64,000 nt of DNA from Alphaproteobacteria bacterium casp-alpha6 (GTDB taxonomy: Bacteria > Pseudomonadota > Alphaproteobacteria > Rhodobacterales > Rhodobacteraceae): the NCBI GenBank assembly GCA_001510135.1, contig LFER01000045.1, positions 91,962-155,961 on the forward strand, written 5' to 3'. The translations under genes were made by a program, and so were the position numbers. Positions 26,541 through 35,502 of this stretch are shown piece after piece. How positions within the stretch are numbered: position 1 is the first letter of the stretch; each line of letters begins with the position of its first letter. The notes beneath the pieces were generated by a model that ran no database searches, was not told the DNA's origin, and saw only the letters and a list, made by a program, of their open reading frames with translations.

Positions 26541-27296
26541 GTGGCAAGCGAAGCGCATTCTGAAGGGACCGGATTGGTTTTCCACCCGATGGATCAATTC
26601 ATCGTCAAACCTTTGTTTGGTGAAGGGCAGATTGAGTGGTACACGATCACAAACGTCACCCTTTGGATGGCACTGGCGGTGGTTGCAGTCGTGGTGATTT
26701 TGGTTTTCGGAACATCGCGCCGGGCCATAGTGCCAAGCCGTAGCCAGTCTATTGGTGAACTGGCCTATGGATTTGTCTATAAAATGGTGGAAGATGTCGC
26801 CGGCAAAGACGCTGTAGGTTATTTTCCCTACATCATGACGCTGTTCATGTTTATCGTTTGTGCAAACTTCTTGGGTCTGATCCCAATGTCCTTTACGACG
26901 ACGTCACATATTGCGGTGACGGCAGTGATGGCCATGGCAGTATTTTTAGCCGTAACGATCCTTGGATTTGTCAAAAACGGTATGTCGTTCCTGTCGTTGT
27001 TCTGGATATCCTCTGCACCTTTGGCGCTGCGCCCGATCCTCGCGCTGATTGAGGTGATTTCCTACTTTGTGCGTCCGGTGAGCCATTCAATCCGTCTTGC
27101 AGGCAACATGATGGCAGGTCACGCGGTGATCAAGGTTTTTGCCGCATTCGCGGGCGTGGCAGTCATTGCCCCCCTTTCTGTTCTGGCGATCACAGCAATA
27201 TATGCGCTTGAGATGTTGGTGTCCTTTATTCAGGCCTATGTGTTCGCAATTCTGACGTGCGTTTATCTGAAAGACGCGCTTCATCCTCACCATTAA
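26541..27296 (+). CDS. atpB: ATP synthase F0 subunit a
   Basis: A 251-aa membrane subunit that forms the proton half-channels. The essential Arg is visible in [14 protein letters not shown], with about five membrane helices. The start is GTG 26541 with GAGG eight bases upstream. It follows atpI after 42 bp. Confidence 0.96.
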   Translation: MASEAHSEGTGLVFHPMDQFIVKPLFGEGQIEWYTITNVTLWMALAVVAVVVILVFGTSRRAIVPSRSQSIGELAYGFVYKMVEDVAGKDAVGYFPYIMTLFMFIVCANFLGLIPMSFTTTSHIAVTAVMAMAVFLAVTILGFVKNGMSFLSLFWISSAPLALRPILALIEVISYFVRPVSHSIRLAGNMMAGHAVIKVFAAFAGVAVIAPLSVLAITAIYALEMLVSFIQAYVFAILTCVYLKDALHPHH

Positions 27297-27339
27297 ATCT
27301 AACAACCCAACAATTGAAATCAAACTAAGGAGAAAGCCA

Positions 27340-27576
27340 ATGGAAGGCGATATCGTACAAATGGGCGCATACATCGGCGCAGGTCTGGCATGTACAGGAA
27401 TGGGCGGCGCGGCCGTCGGTGTGGGCCATGTGGTCGGCAACTTCCTCTCAGGCGCGCTGAGAAACCCATCTGCCGCTGCTGGACAAACCGCAACGATGTT
27501 TATCGGTATTGCGTTTGCCGAAGCGCTCGGTATCTTCTCATTCCTGGTCGCGCTGCTGTTGATGTTTGCTGTATAA
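27340..27576 (+). CDS. atpE: ATP synthase F0 subunit c
   Basis: A 78-aa hairpin proteolipid of the rotor ring. The proton-binding acid is E61 in the second helix ([13 protein letters not shown]). The polar loop carries RNPSAAAGQ. The ATG has AAGGAG nearby. Confidence 0.97.
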   Translation: MEGDIVQMGAYIGAGLACTGMGGAAVGVGHVVGNFLSGALRNPSAAAGQTATMFIGIAFAEALGIFSFLVALLLMFAV

Positions 27577-27653
27577 ACCCAATTCGGGTGATATCTGATG
27601 GGCGGGCGGATCGCGTGATCCACCCGCATCCATGAAGGGATACGGAGGACATT

Positions 27654-28181
27654 ATGGCAACAAATACATCAACAGCTACTGAGGCTGCGACCCCCGGGAT
27701 GCCACAACTCGATTTTTCGACATTTGGCAATCAGATTTTCTGGCTCGTCGTGACACTCGTGGTCATTTACTTGATCCTCTCTCGTGTCGCATTGCCGCGG
27801 ATTTCTGGCGTTTTGGCGGAACGTAGCGGGACGATCAGCAATGATCTTGCCGCCGCAGAGGAACTGAAAGCTAACGCGGTTGCTGCAGAAGAGGCATACA
27901 ATCAGGCGCTTTCTGACGCGCGTGCCGAGGCTGCAAAAATAGTTGCTTCAACCAAAGCCGATATGAAAGCGGAGCTGGACGCGGCTATCGCCAAAGCGGA
28001 TGCTGAAATTTCACAAAAAACAGCAGAGAGCGAAAAGGTGATCAGCGAAATTCGCGCAACGGCTTTGGAAAGTGTCGAAGAGGTGGCCAAAAGCACTGCG
28101 ATGGCACTTGTTTCAGCACTTGGCGGCAAGGAAGACGCAAAGACGATCGACGCGGCCGTATCAAACGAGATGAAGGGGTAA
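27654..28181 (+). CDS. atpG: ATP synthase F0 subunit b' (b2)
   Basis: A 175-aa peripheral stalk subunit. One membrane helix (about 25-45, [16 protein letters not shown]) is followed by a long charged coiled-coil. Split b and b' subunits are typical of Alphaproteobacteria and photosynthetic bacteria. It is followed five bases later by atpF. Confidence 0.93.
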   Translation: MATNTSTATEAATPGMPQLDFSTFGNQIFWLVVTLVVIYLILSRVALPRISGVLAERSGTISNDLAAAEELKANAVAAEEAYNQALSDARAEAAKIVASTKADMKAELDAAIAKADAEISQKTAESEKVISEIRATALESVEEVAKSTAMALVSALGGKEDAKTIDAAVSNEMKG

Positions 28182-28186
28182 AGTTG

Positions 28187-28744
28187 ATGAAACGTACATC
28201 TTTTCTTATTGCTTTGGTCGTGGCGGATCCTGCGTTTGCAGCATCGGGTCCGTTTGTTTCGCTGAAGAACACCAACTTTATTGTTCTCTTGGCGTTCATC
28301 TTGTTCATTGGTGTGTTGTTTTATTTCAACGTTCCAAAGCTTTTGGGCGGAATGCTCGACAAACGCGCGGAAACGATCCGTTCTGAATTGGACGAAGCGC
28401 GCAAGCTGCGCGAAGAGGCGCAAAGCATTCTGGCAAGCTATGAGCGGCGTCAGAAAGAGGTGCAAGAGCAAGCGGATCGCATCGTAGAGTCTGCCCGCAA
28501 AGAGGCAGAGGCCGAAGCTGCGAAAGCCAGAGACGCGCTTGAAGTGACAGTTGCGCGCCGGCTTGCCGCTGCAGAGGAACAAATCGCGTCTGCCCAGGCA
28601 AGCGCGGAACGCGCGGTGCGCGATAAGGCAATCAAGGTCGCTGTCTCAGCGGCCCGCAGCGTGATTGCATCGCAGATGACCGCGGCAAGTGCGGGTAAGC
28701 TGATAGACAGCGCAATCAGCGAGGTTGAAGCAAAGCTTCACTGA
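28187..28744 (+). CDS. atpF: ATP synthase F0 subunit b
   Basis: A 185-aa stalk subunit. An N-terminal hydrophobic stretch that resembles a signal peptide (MKRTSFLIALVVADPAFAAS) is followed by the true membrane helix (NFIVLLAFILFIGVLFYF) and a coiled-coil. ATG 28187 is preferred to the TTG just before it. Last gene of the operon; the F1 genes lie elsewhere, as is usual in this order. Confidence 0.94.
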   Translation: MKRTSFLIALVVADPAFAASGPFVSLKNTNFIVLLAFILFIGVLFYFNVPKLLGGMLDKRAETIRSELDEARKLREEAQSILASYERRQKEVQEQADRIVESARKEAEAEAAKARDALEVTVARRLAAAEEQIASAQASAERAVRDKAIKVAVSAARSVIASQMTAASAGKLIDSAISEVEAKLH

Positions 28745-28772
28745 GAACGCTGTCAGGAACAAAATCAGAAGG

Positions 28773-28801
28773 CCCGCTGTGTATTTACGGCGGGTTTTTT
28801 T
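28773..28801 (+). terminator. Terminator of the F0 operon
   Basis: Stem CCCGCTGT/ACGGCGGG (one G-T pair), loop GTATTT, then seven T. It is 29 bp after atpF. Confidence 0.9.
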
Positions 28802-28940
28802 ATGGTGACTTTCTTTACAAAGGAGAGTTCATCCAAAAATACGGATTTTTCGACCGTGCCATATCAACGTGAAAACGTGGTTCAATTCAGGACAGACAGG
28901 ACAACCAAGTTACGGCAATTCCCTGTGCTAAACACATCCA

Positions 28941-29813
28941 CTATCGTTTTCCGTAATACAGACCGACCACATGTTCCGCTTGGGCAAAAAACAACCACCG
29001 TGACACAAACACGCCCGCGATATGTGCAATCACTGCAATCAGCGCTATCACATGGCTGAAGGTCAGAGACAGCATTAAAATTGGTGTTCCAATCATCAGT
29101 ATCAACGAAATGATCCGCAATTTGGCCGCATGTTTACGACCAACCACATGGACAAATTCCCGCAAGAGGTAATTGGTGCCTGTGTGGGGCGGTTCAAAGG
29201 CGCGCATCTGTCCTTTCTGCGCGAAACCTGTCGCGGTGCCAAGCGTGGTTCCGCTTCTCGCAAGCGCCTGATCCCCCCCGATCCAATAAGCGATTTGCAC
29301 AACGCCGGCGGCCAGAAGCAACATCATCGCTACGTTGATATTGCCGGACAAAAGCGCGCCCCCCGCCAATGCCAAAACCATAAACAACACAGTCGTCAGC
29401 GGCGTGTTCCACCGTGGCACAGTTTTAAGTTGGGCGTAAATCATAGACGTCGCATAGACAGTCGCCAGCGATAAAATCGCCCCAACCCAGCCCAAGGGCG
29501 CAATCGCCACCCCATAAAACACAAGCCCTGCACCATAAAGCCCCATGACGCTGAGCGCAGCCACCGAAAGCCAAGCTTCGCGGCTGAGCCAGCTGGAGCG
29601 CCATTGGCTGAATGCCTTTAAAAACCGCTCAGGATGTCCAAGATGGAATGTCGAGGCAAGCAGCCCCCCAACCGCCAGCACATAGGCAATCGCAAAAAAG
29701 ACAAATGCGACCCACCCTTTGGGCGCAGGCAATCCTAGGCCGAGGAAAAACAAAAGTCCAAATCCAATACCGGATAAAGACGTGAATATAATAACAGAGG
29801 GCGCGGGATGCAT
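28941..29813 (-). CDS. soeC: Sulfite dehydrogenase membrane subunit SoeC (DmsC-like)
   Basis: A 290-aa polytopic membrane protein of the DmsC family with about eight helices. It anchors the complex and passes electrons to quinone. FHLGHPERFLKAF in the first third is a family signature. ATG 29813 overlaps the soeB stop by one base (TGATG). The assignment as Soe rather than DMSO reductase rests on the taurine/Xsc context and on the large subunit lacking a Tat signal. Confidence 0.82.
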   Translation of the reverse strand: MHPAPSVIIFTSLSGIGFGLLFFLGLGLPAPKGWVAFVFFAIAYVLAVGGLLASTFHLGHPERFLKAFSQWRSSWLSREAWLSVAALSVMGLYGAGLVFYGVAIAPLGWVGAILSLATVYATSMIYAQLKTVPRWNTPLTTVLFMVLALAGGALLSGNINVAMMLLLAAGVVQIAYWIGGDQALARSGTTLGTATGFAQKGQMRAFEPPHTGTNYLLREFVHVVGRKHAAKLRIISLILMIGTPILMLSLTFSHVIALIAVIAHIAGVFVSRWLFFAQAEHVVGLYYGKR

Positions 29814-30562
29814 CAGATCTTCTCCAATGTTTTGTCTAGCCACGCCATAAAGCCAACGGGTTCTTCGGCAATAGGGGTAAGTAGTGGGGCGAGGATATCG
29901 ACCTCTTCCATTGTGTCTTTGGGACGGGGCGGCAGATATTTATTGACGGGTTTTGTGCCTTGCTCGGGCATCAGGTCAAATCCACCCCGCTCGGCACTCA
30001 AACGGCTGACATTGCTGTCGGGATCTGCGAAATCACCAAAATGGCGTGCGCCTGCGGGGCAAGTGCGCACACAGGCAGGAACGCGGTCTTCTTCGGGAAG
30101 GTTATCGTTGTAAATACGATCAACGCAAAGCGTGCATTTTTTCATGACCCCTTCAGCAGCATCCATTTCGCGTGCGCCGTAGGGGCAGGCCCAAGCACAA
30201 AGCCCGCAACCGATACAATCGTTCTCGTTGACGAGCACGATCCCATCATCGACCCGCTTATAACTTGCACCGGTCGGGCAGACAGTCACACAGGGTGCAT
30301 CTTCACAATGAAGACAGGATTTTGGGAAATGGATGAGCTGTGCCGCACCGCCGGATTCCGGCATTATTTCATAGGAATGCACGCGGTTCAGGAAGGTTCC
30401 CGACGGGTTGGCACCATAGGCGCTTTGATCACTTAATGGTGCGCCGTAGTTTTCGGTGTTCCATCCTTTGCAGCTGATAACGCAGGCGTGACATCCCACG
30501 CAGGTGTCCAGATCGATCACAAGCCCAAGTTTACGGTTTGTCCGAGAGGGAAGTTCTGTCAT
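29813..30562 (-). CDS. soeB: Sulfite dehydrogenase Fe-S subunit SoeB
   Basis: A 249-aa four-cluster ferredoxin subunit (DmsB/PhsB family): CVGCHACVISCKGWN, CLHCEDAPCVTVCPTGA, CIGCGLCAWACPYGA and the CTLC...CVRTCP group. It carries electrons from the molybdenum subunit to SoeC. ATG 30562 overlaps the soeA stop (ATGA) and has AAGG upstream. Order A-B-C in one operon. Confidence 0.88.
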   Translation of the reverse strand: MTELPSRTNRKLGLVIDLDTCVGCHACVISCKGWNTENYGAPLSDQSAYGANPSGTFLNRVHSYEIMPESGGAAQLIHFPKSCLHCEDAPCVTVCPTGASYKRVDDGIVLVNENDCIGCGLCAWACPYGAREMDAAEGVMKKCTLCVDRIYNDNLPEEDRVPACVRTCPAGARHFGDFADPDSNVSRLSAERGGFDLMPEQGTKPVNKYLPPRPKDTMEEVDILAPLLTPIAEEPVGFMAWLDKTLEKI

Positions 30563-33363
30563 GATCCGACCTTCCATTTGAGTTCGCTTGGGCCTTTGCC
30601 CACAGGAGATTTCAGAGCGGCAAAATTGGGTTGGCTGCCTTTTGGAGGAGGTACTTTTTCGATTCTGACCCTCAGATCAAACCAAGCCGCCTGCCCCGTC
30701 ACGGGGTCCGAATTCGCCCATCGCAGCCCGTCCCCCTTGGGTGGCTGTAATTCATGGATCAGATGGTTGAGCAGAAAGCCCTTGGTCGCCTCAGGCGCAT
30801 TTTCATCCAATGCCCACGCGCCTTTTCGTTTTCCAATTGCATTCCACGTCCACACTGTATTTTCGTTCAGCGCTGCCATTTCCGCCACAGGCACAACGAT
30901 ATTTCCATGGGCGGAGGTGACCTTGGCCCAATCACCGTCTTTTAATCCATGTTCGCGCATCTGTTTGCTGGGCAGGTAGAGCGGGTTCAGCCCGTGAATT
31001 TGGCGCAGCCAAGCGTTTTGTGTACCCCAGCTGTGATACATCGCCATGGGACGTTGGGTCAGCGCGTGAAGCGGGAAAAGCTCTTTGTCTACTGCGCCCT
31101 CTTCGAACGGTGGATACCAGATTGGCAGAGGATCCAGCGTCTCTTTTATCCTTGCGCGTAAATGCTCAGGTGGTTGGCGATCCCCATGGCCTTCGGCGGC
31201 ACGTTGAAATTTGCGCATGGGCTCAACATATAGGTGGAAAAGATAGGGTTGAGGGCTGTCGTAAAGCCCCATGGTTACGGCCCAATCCTGATAGGCTGCA
31301 TTCCAAGGCTTATAATAACGTGCCTCCTCAGGGACATGTTCGACGAAAAACCCACCGTTTTCGATATATCGATCCAGCTGCTCTGGGTTCACGTCCCCCC
31401 GACCAGATGCGGTTCCGTCGCCGCGAAACCCTGCCAGCGGGCCAATCCCGGGTTTGCGGATATGGTTCACGATATAATCGGCGTAATCCATATATTTTTG
31501 CGTACCATCCGCATTCACAAAACCGCGAAGGTTCAGCCGCGCTCCAAGGTCACATAGAACCGATTGAAACCCGCGTACATTTCGATCTGGCTCAATTACA
31601 GGCCAGCGGATTGCATCGGCCGCGGCATCTGCTTCGCAGATGGGCCGGTCCAGAAGGCTTATGCAGTCATGGCGTTCCAGATAGGTGGTGTCGGGCAGGA
31701 TCAGATCGGCGTAAGCCACCATTTCTGACGAATAGGCATCCGAATAAATGATGCGTGGGATCACATACTCGCCGCTTTCGTCTTTATCGGTCAGCATGTC
31801 GATCACGCCTTTGGTGTTCATCGAGCTGTTCCATGACATATTCGCCATATACATGAACAGCGTGTCGATCTTGTAAGGATCCCCTGCATAGGCGTTGGAA
31901 ATCACCATATGCATCAACCCGTGAGCAGACATTGGATTTTCCCAGCTAAAGGCTTTGTCAATCCGTGCAGGGGTCCCATCCTTTTTAAGCGCCAGATCCT
32001 CAGGACCGTGCACGAAGCCAAGATGGGGCCCGTCCAAGGGCGCCCCGGGCGTAACTTTGCAGTGGGGTTTGGGATGGATTTCGGCGGGTTTGGGGTAGGG
32101 GGGTTTAAAGCGAAAACCACCGGGCACTTCGACCGTGCCCAAAAGGATCTGAAGTACATGAAGCGCACGGCAGGTTTGAAACCCGTTTGAATGTGCCGAT
32201 ATCCCGCGCATTGCATGCATGCTCACTGGGCGCGCCGTCATTTTTGAATGCACCTCACCGCGGAAATCGGTCCATTCCTGATCGATTTCAAAGGCTTCTT
32301 CAAAGGCAACACGCGCAAGTTCGGCGGCAATCGCACGAATGCGTCCTGCGGGAATGCCAACGCGATCCGATACGGCCTCAGGTGCGTAATCAGTGCTTAG
32401 GTAACGGTGGACCATGGCGTGAAAGACCGTGTGATGGGTTTTCCCATCTCTTTGCAAGATGCCGTTCAAATCTGGTTTGACACCTGACTGATCAAAGGGG
32501 ACAGGTTCACCTTTCAGGCGATCCATCACCAGAAGTTTACCTTCTTTATCGCGCATCAGAAGGCCAGTTTCTGCATCAATCAACACGGGCGCATTGGTGT
32601 ATTGCGCCAAATAGTGAAGGTCAATTTTTCCTACTTTTAGCAGCTCATGAATAAGTGACAGAATGAAAAGCCCATCAGTCCCGGGCGTAATTCCCACCCA
32701 TTCATCGGCCACGGCATTATAGCCTGTGCGAATGGGGTTCACGCCGATGATTTTGGCTCCGCGAGCTTTGATTTTTCCAATGCCCATTTTGATGGGGTTA
32801 CTGTCGTGATCCTCTGCCACGCCAAAAATCATGAAGAGTTTTGTGTGATCCCAATCAGGCTGTCCAAATTCCCAAAATGCGCCCCCCATTGTATAAATGC
32901 CTGCAGCAGCCATATTGACGCTACAAAATCCGCCATGTGCGGCGTAATTGGGGGTGCCAAAATTTTGTGCCCAAAAACTCGTAAAACTTTGGGATTGATC
33001 ACGACCGGTAAAGAACGCAAGTTTTTCTGGGTTTTCATCGCGGATCGGTTTGAGCCAGCTTACTGCCAGAGACAGCGCGTCCTCCCACGAAATTTCTTCA
33101 AATTCACCTGAACCGCGTGGTCCGACACGTTTTAACGGTGCCCTCAGACGCGAGGGTGCATTGACCTGCATAATGCCCGCGCTGCCTTTGGCACAAAGCA
33201 CCCCCTGATTGACCGGGTGATCGCGGTTGCCTTCTATGTAGGCGACTTGGCCGTCTTTGAGGTGGACATTTATTCCGCACCGACAGGCGCACATGTAACA
33301 TGTGGTTTTGCGGATCTCATCAGATACTTTCGGAGAGGTATCCACATATGGTTGATATTTCAT
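30559..33363 (-). CDS. soeA: Sulfite dehydrogenase molybdopterin subunit SoeA
   Basis: A 934-aa molybdo-bis-PGD oxidoreductase of the DMSO reductase family. The N-terminal 4Fe-4S motif is C22-x2-C25-x3-C29-x27-C57. There is no twin-arginine signal, so the enzyme faces the cytoplasm as in SoeABC, which oxidises sulfite to sulfate at the cytoplasmic side. Sulfite is the by-product of Xsc, encoded 3 kb away. ATG 33363 has AGGGG seven bases upstream. Alternatives are thiosulfate/polysulfide or DMSO reductase-like enzymes, which usually carry a Tat signal. Confidence 0.85.
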   Translation of the reverse strand: MKYQPYVDTSPKVSDEIRKTTCYMCACRCGINVHLKDGQVAYIEGNRDHPVNQGVLCAKGSAGIMQVNAPSRLRAPLKRVGPRGSGEFEEISWEDALSLAVSWLKPIRDENPEKLAFFTGRDQSQSFTSFWAQNFGTPNYAAHGGFCSVNMAAAGIYTMGGAFWEFGQPDWDHTKLFMIFGVAEDHDSNPIKMGIGKIKARGAKIIGVNPIRTGYNAVADEWVGITPGTDGLFILSLIHELLKVGKIDLHYLAQYTNAPVLIDAETGLLMRDKEGKLLVMDRLKGEPVPFDQSGVKPDLNGILQRDGKTHHTVFHAMVHRYLSTDYAPEAVSDRVGIPAGRIRAIAAELARVAFEEAFEIDQEWTDFRGEVHSKMTARPVSMHAMRGISAHSNGFQTCRALHVLQILLGTVEVPGGFRFKPPYPKPAEIHPKPHCKVTPGAPLDGPHLGFVHGPEDLALKKDGTPARIDKAFSWENPMSAHGLMHMVISNAYAGDPYKIDTLFMYMANMSWNSSMNTKGVIDMLTDKDESGEYVIPRIIYSDAYSSEMVAYADLILPDTTYLERHDCISLLDRPICEADAAADAIRWPVIEPDRNVRGFQSVLCDLGARLNLRGFVNADGTQKYMDYADYIVNHIRKPGIGPLAGFRGDGTASGRGDVNPEQLDRYIENGGFFVEHVPEEARYYKPWNAAYQDWAVTMGLYDSPQPYLFHLYVEPMRKFQRAAEGHGDRQPPEHLRARIKETLDPLPIWYPPFEEGAVDKELFPLHALTQRPMAMYHSWGTQNAWLRQIHGLNPLYLPSKQMREHGLKDGDWAKVTSAHGNIVVPVAEMAALNENTVWTWNAIGKRKGAWALDENAPEATKGFLLNHLIHELQPPKGDGLRWANSDPVTGQAAWFDLRVRIEKVPPPKGSQPNFAALKSPVGKGPSELKWKVGS

Positions 33364-33427
33364 CAAATGCCCCTTTTGTGCTGTGTTAACCCTAACAGCG
33401 CTTTTCATTCTGTGCTATTGTCAAATT

Positions 33428-33439
33428 GCAACCGGTTGC
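33428..33439. promoter_or_regulatory. LacI-like palindrome upstream of soeABC
   Basis: GCAACCGGTTGC is a perfect 12-bp palindrome with the central CG typical of LacI-family operators. It lies 65 bp before the soeA ATG. A near-perfect -35 (TTGACA on the minus strand) is close by. No LacI gene is in the window, so the regulator is unknown. Confidence 0.35.
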
Positions 33440-33467
33440 GGAGAAATTCTAAAATGCTTCTCATGCC

Positions 33468-34613
33468 TCAATTTACCCCTTTTCGGTCGGCCATACCCAC
33501 ATAGGGACGCATGTCGGGTCCGTTATAAAGCGTAAGCGGTCTGATCAGAATATTGCCCCTCAATTGTTCAAGGCATTGAATGATCCAACCAGGCATCCGG
33601 CCTATCGCAAAAATAGGCACGTAAAGATCCATCGGAATACCGTGAAGTTGATAGATCACACCCGAATAAAAATCGACGTTCACATTCAGACCATGGCGGG
33701 AATAGGGTTTCATCGCCTCAACGACGGCCTGTAGAATTTCATACCATTCTGGCGCCCCCATTTCTTCGCCCAGCTTTTTCACTCCCTCGCGCATGTGGCG
33801 TGCGCGGGGATCTTCTGCGCGGTAGACGCGGTGACCAAACCCCGTGACGGCCTCACGTGCGGCGCGTTTTTCTTTGACATAGTGCGCGGCATTTTCTGCA
33901 TTGCCAATTTCGCGCACCATTTTCATGACATCTTCTGCCGCGCCCCCATGGGCGGGGCCTGCCAAAGTGGATAGAGCCGTTACAATGGCGCCATGCAGGT
34001 TTGCCTCTGTCCCTACGGTGACCCGCGCGGCAAAGCTTGACGCGTTGCTGCCATGTTCGGCATGCAGAATGAAATCGACATCTGCAAGGCGCGCAGTGTC
34101 CTGTGACGGTTTTTCGCCCTTCAGCATCCAAAGCCAGTTGGCCGCATGAGACAGCTCGGTATCTGGGGCAAGAGGTGCCCTGCCATTCCTTATATTGTGA
34201 TGGGCGGCGATGATCATTGGAACCTGTGACATCAAACGAATGCCATTTTCCAAAAATCCCTTTTCGTCCACCTTTTGGCTTGTCGGCTCAAGTGCGGCAA
34301 GCGCAGAGACAGCTGTGCGCAGCACATCCATGGGATGCCCGTCCTTAGCCGCGCGGATGACATCGTACACTGCAATGGGCAATTCACGTGCTGCTTTCAA
34401 ATTGTCTTCAAAGGCATTCAATTCCTGTTGATTTGGCAATTCGCCATGGATCAGCAAATAGGCCACCTCTTCAAATGTGGAATGGGTGGCAAGATCGTGG
34501 ATTGAATAACCCCGATAGCTAAGCTCCCCTTTTGCGCCATCTATGTGGCTCACTCCGGAGCGTTCAAAATATACCCCCTTCAGACCGCGATTGATCTTAA
34601 CCTGATCCGTCAT
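33468..34613 (-). CDS. Citrate synthase-family protein (type II/methylcitrate-like)
   Basis: A 381-aa citrate synthase fold enzyme condensing acetyl-CoA (or propionyl-CoA) with oxaloacetate. Catalytic motifs are HAEHGSNASSF, GPAHGGAAEDV, GFGHRVYRAEDPR and VNVDFYSG. The small size resembles 2-methylcitrate synthase and short citrate synthases. Placed among acetyl-phosphate genes, it would draw off acetyl-CoA made from taurine; this is inferred. ATG 34613 has AAGGTG eight bases upstream and lies only 33 bp from the divergent pta start. Confidence 0.88.
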   Translation of the reverse strand: MTDQVKINRGLKGVYFERSGVSHIDGAKGELSYRGYSIHDLATHSTFEEVAYLLIHGELPNQQELNAFEDNLKAARELPIAVYDVIRAAKDGHPMDVLRTAVSALAALEPTSQKVDEKGFLENGIRLMSQVPMIIAAHHNIRNGRAPLAPDTELSHAANWLWMLKGEKPSQDTARLADVDFILHAEHGSNASSFAARVTVGTEANLHGAIVTALSTLAGPAHGGAAEDVMKMVREIGNAENAAHYVKEKRAAREAVTGFGHRVYRAEDPRARHMREGVKKLGEEMGAPEWYEILQAVVEAMKPYSRHGLNVNVDFYSGVIYQLHGIPMDLYVPIFAIGRMPGWIIQCLEQLRGNILIRPLTLYNGPDMRPYVGMADRKGVN

Positions 34614-34646
34614 TAAGAACACCTTTCATAAGTATGGGAGAAGCAC

Positions 34647-35498
34647 ATGCCGGCCCTCGAGCGCATCTTTGAGACAGCAAAAGAAAAAACACTTCGCGTT
34701 GTCATGCCGGAAATGGATGACCCGCGAATTTCCGGCGCTGCAGATAAACTTGAAAAAGAGCGCTTGGCGCGGGTTCTAGATATTTCAGAACCGACACAAG
34801 AAATGATTGATGTTCTTGTTTCTGGACGCGGGATGAAAGAAGCCATCGCACAGCGGATGTTGAACAAACCTCTTATTCGTGCGGCAGCTATGGTTGCAAC
34901 AGGGGAAGCCGATGCAATGGTGGCAGGCGCCGACAGTCCTACCAAACGGGTGATAGAGGCAGCAAGCCTTGCCATCGGCTTGGATGAAGGAGTGAGCGTT
35001 CCCTCTTCGTTTTTCTTGATGATATTTCCAGACGGGCGCGAATTTATCTTTGCCGATTGTGCGGTGAATGTTTCACCTGATGCCGCGGCACTTGCATCGA
35101 TTGCCAAAAGTTCCGCAATATCTGCGCGGGCCGTTCTGGACCGCGCAGATGTCGCAATGCTGTCTTTTTCGACTGGTACTTCAGGTGCGGGGGACAGTGT
35201 CGCGCGCGTGCGCGCTGCCGCTGAATTGGCGGGCTGTGTTGGTCCGATACAGGCTGATGCTGCATTAAATCCGCTGATTGCACAGAAGAAGGGCCTTGGT
35301 GAAGGGCGTTCAAATGTCTTGATCTTTCCGGATCTGGATGCAGGAAATATCGCATATAAACTCTGCCAGGAACTTGGCGGTGCACAATCGGTTGGACCCA
35401 TTTTGCAGGGCTTCAAAAGACCTGTCTGCGATCTGAGCCGCGGAGCGAGTGTAGAAGATATTGTTGCGGCGACGGCGGTAACTTTGGCGATGGCCTGA
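34647..35498 (+). CDS. pta: Phosphate acetyltransferase (short form)
   Basis: A 283-aa PTA_PTB enzyme that converts acetyl phosphate plus CoA to acetyl-CoA. Family motifs: RVVMPEMDDPRISGA at the start, ADAMVAGADSPTKRVI, STGTSGAGDSVARVRAA, LIFPDLDAGNIAYKL and GPILQGFKRPVCDLSRG. It is about 40 residues shorter than single-domain Pta because the region after LEKERLARVLD is compressed. It is convergent with ackA (4 bp apart), so it is not in the xsc transcript, unlike the xsc-pta order in many taurine degraders. Confidence 0.9.
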   Translation: MPALERIFETAKEKTLRVVMPEMDDPRISGAADKLEKERLARVLDISEPTQEMIDVLVSGRGMKEAIAQRMLNKPLIRAAAMVATGEADAMVAGADSPTKRVIEAASLAIGLDEGVSVPSSFFLMIFPDGREFIFADCAVNVSPDAAALASIAKSSAISARAVLDRADVAMLSFSTGTSGAGDSVARVRAAAELAGCVGPIQADAALNPLIAQKKGLGEGRSNVLIFPDLDAGNIAYKLCQELGGAQSVGPILQGFKRPVCDLSRGASVEDIVAATAVTLAMA

Positions 35499-35502
35499 GC
35501 TC

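Noticed and set aside
28802..29059. Small open frame after the F0 operon terminator
   Set aside because: No ribosome site, no recognisable composition, and it overlaps the end of soeC.
28941..33363. DMSO reductase DmsABC
   Set aside because: The same family, but the large subunit has no Tat signal and the genes sit beside xsc, which favours cytoplasmic sulfite oxidation (SoeABC).
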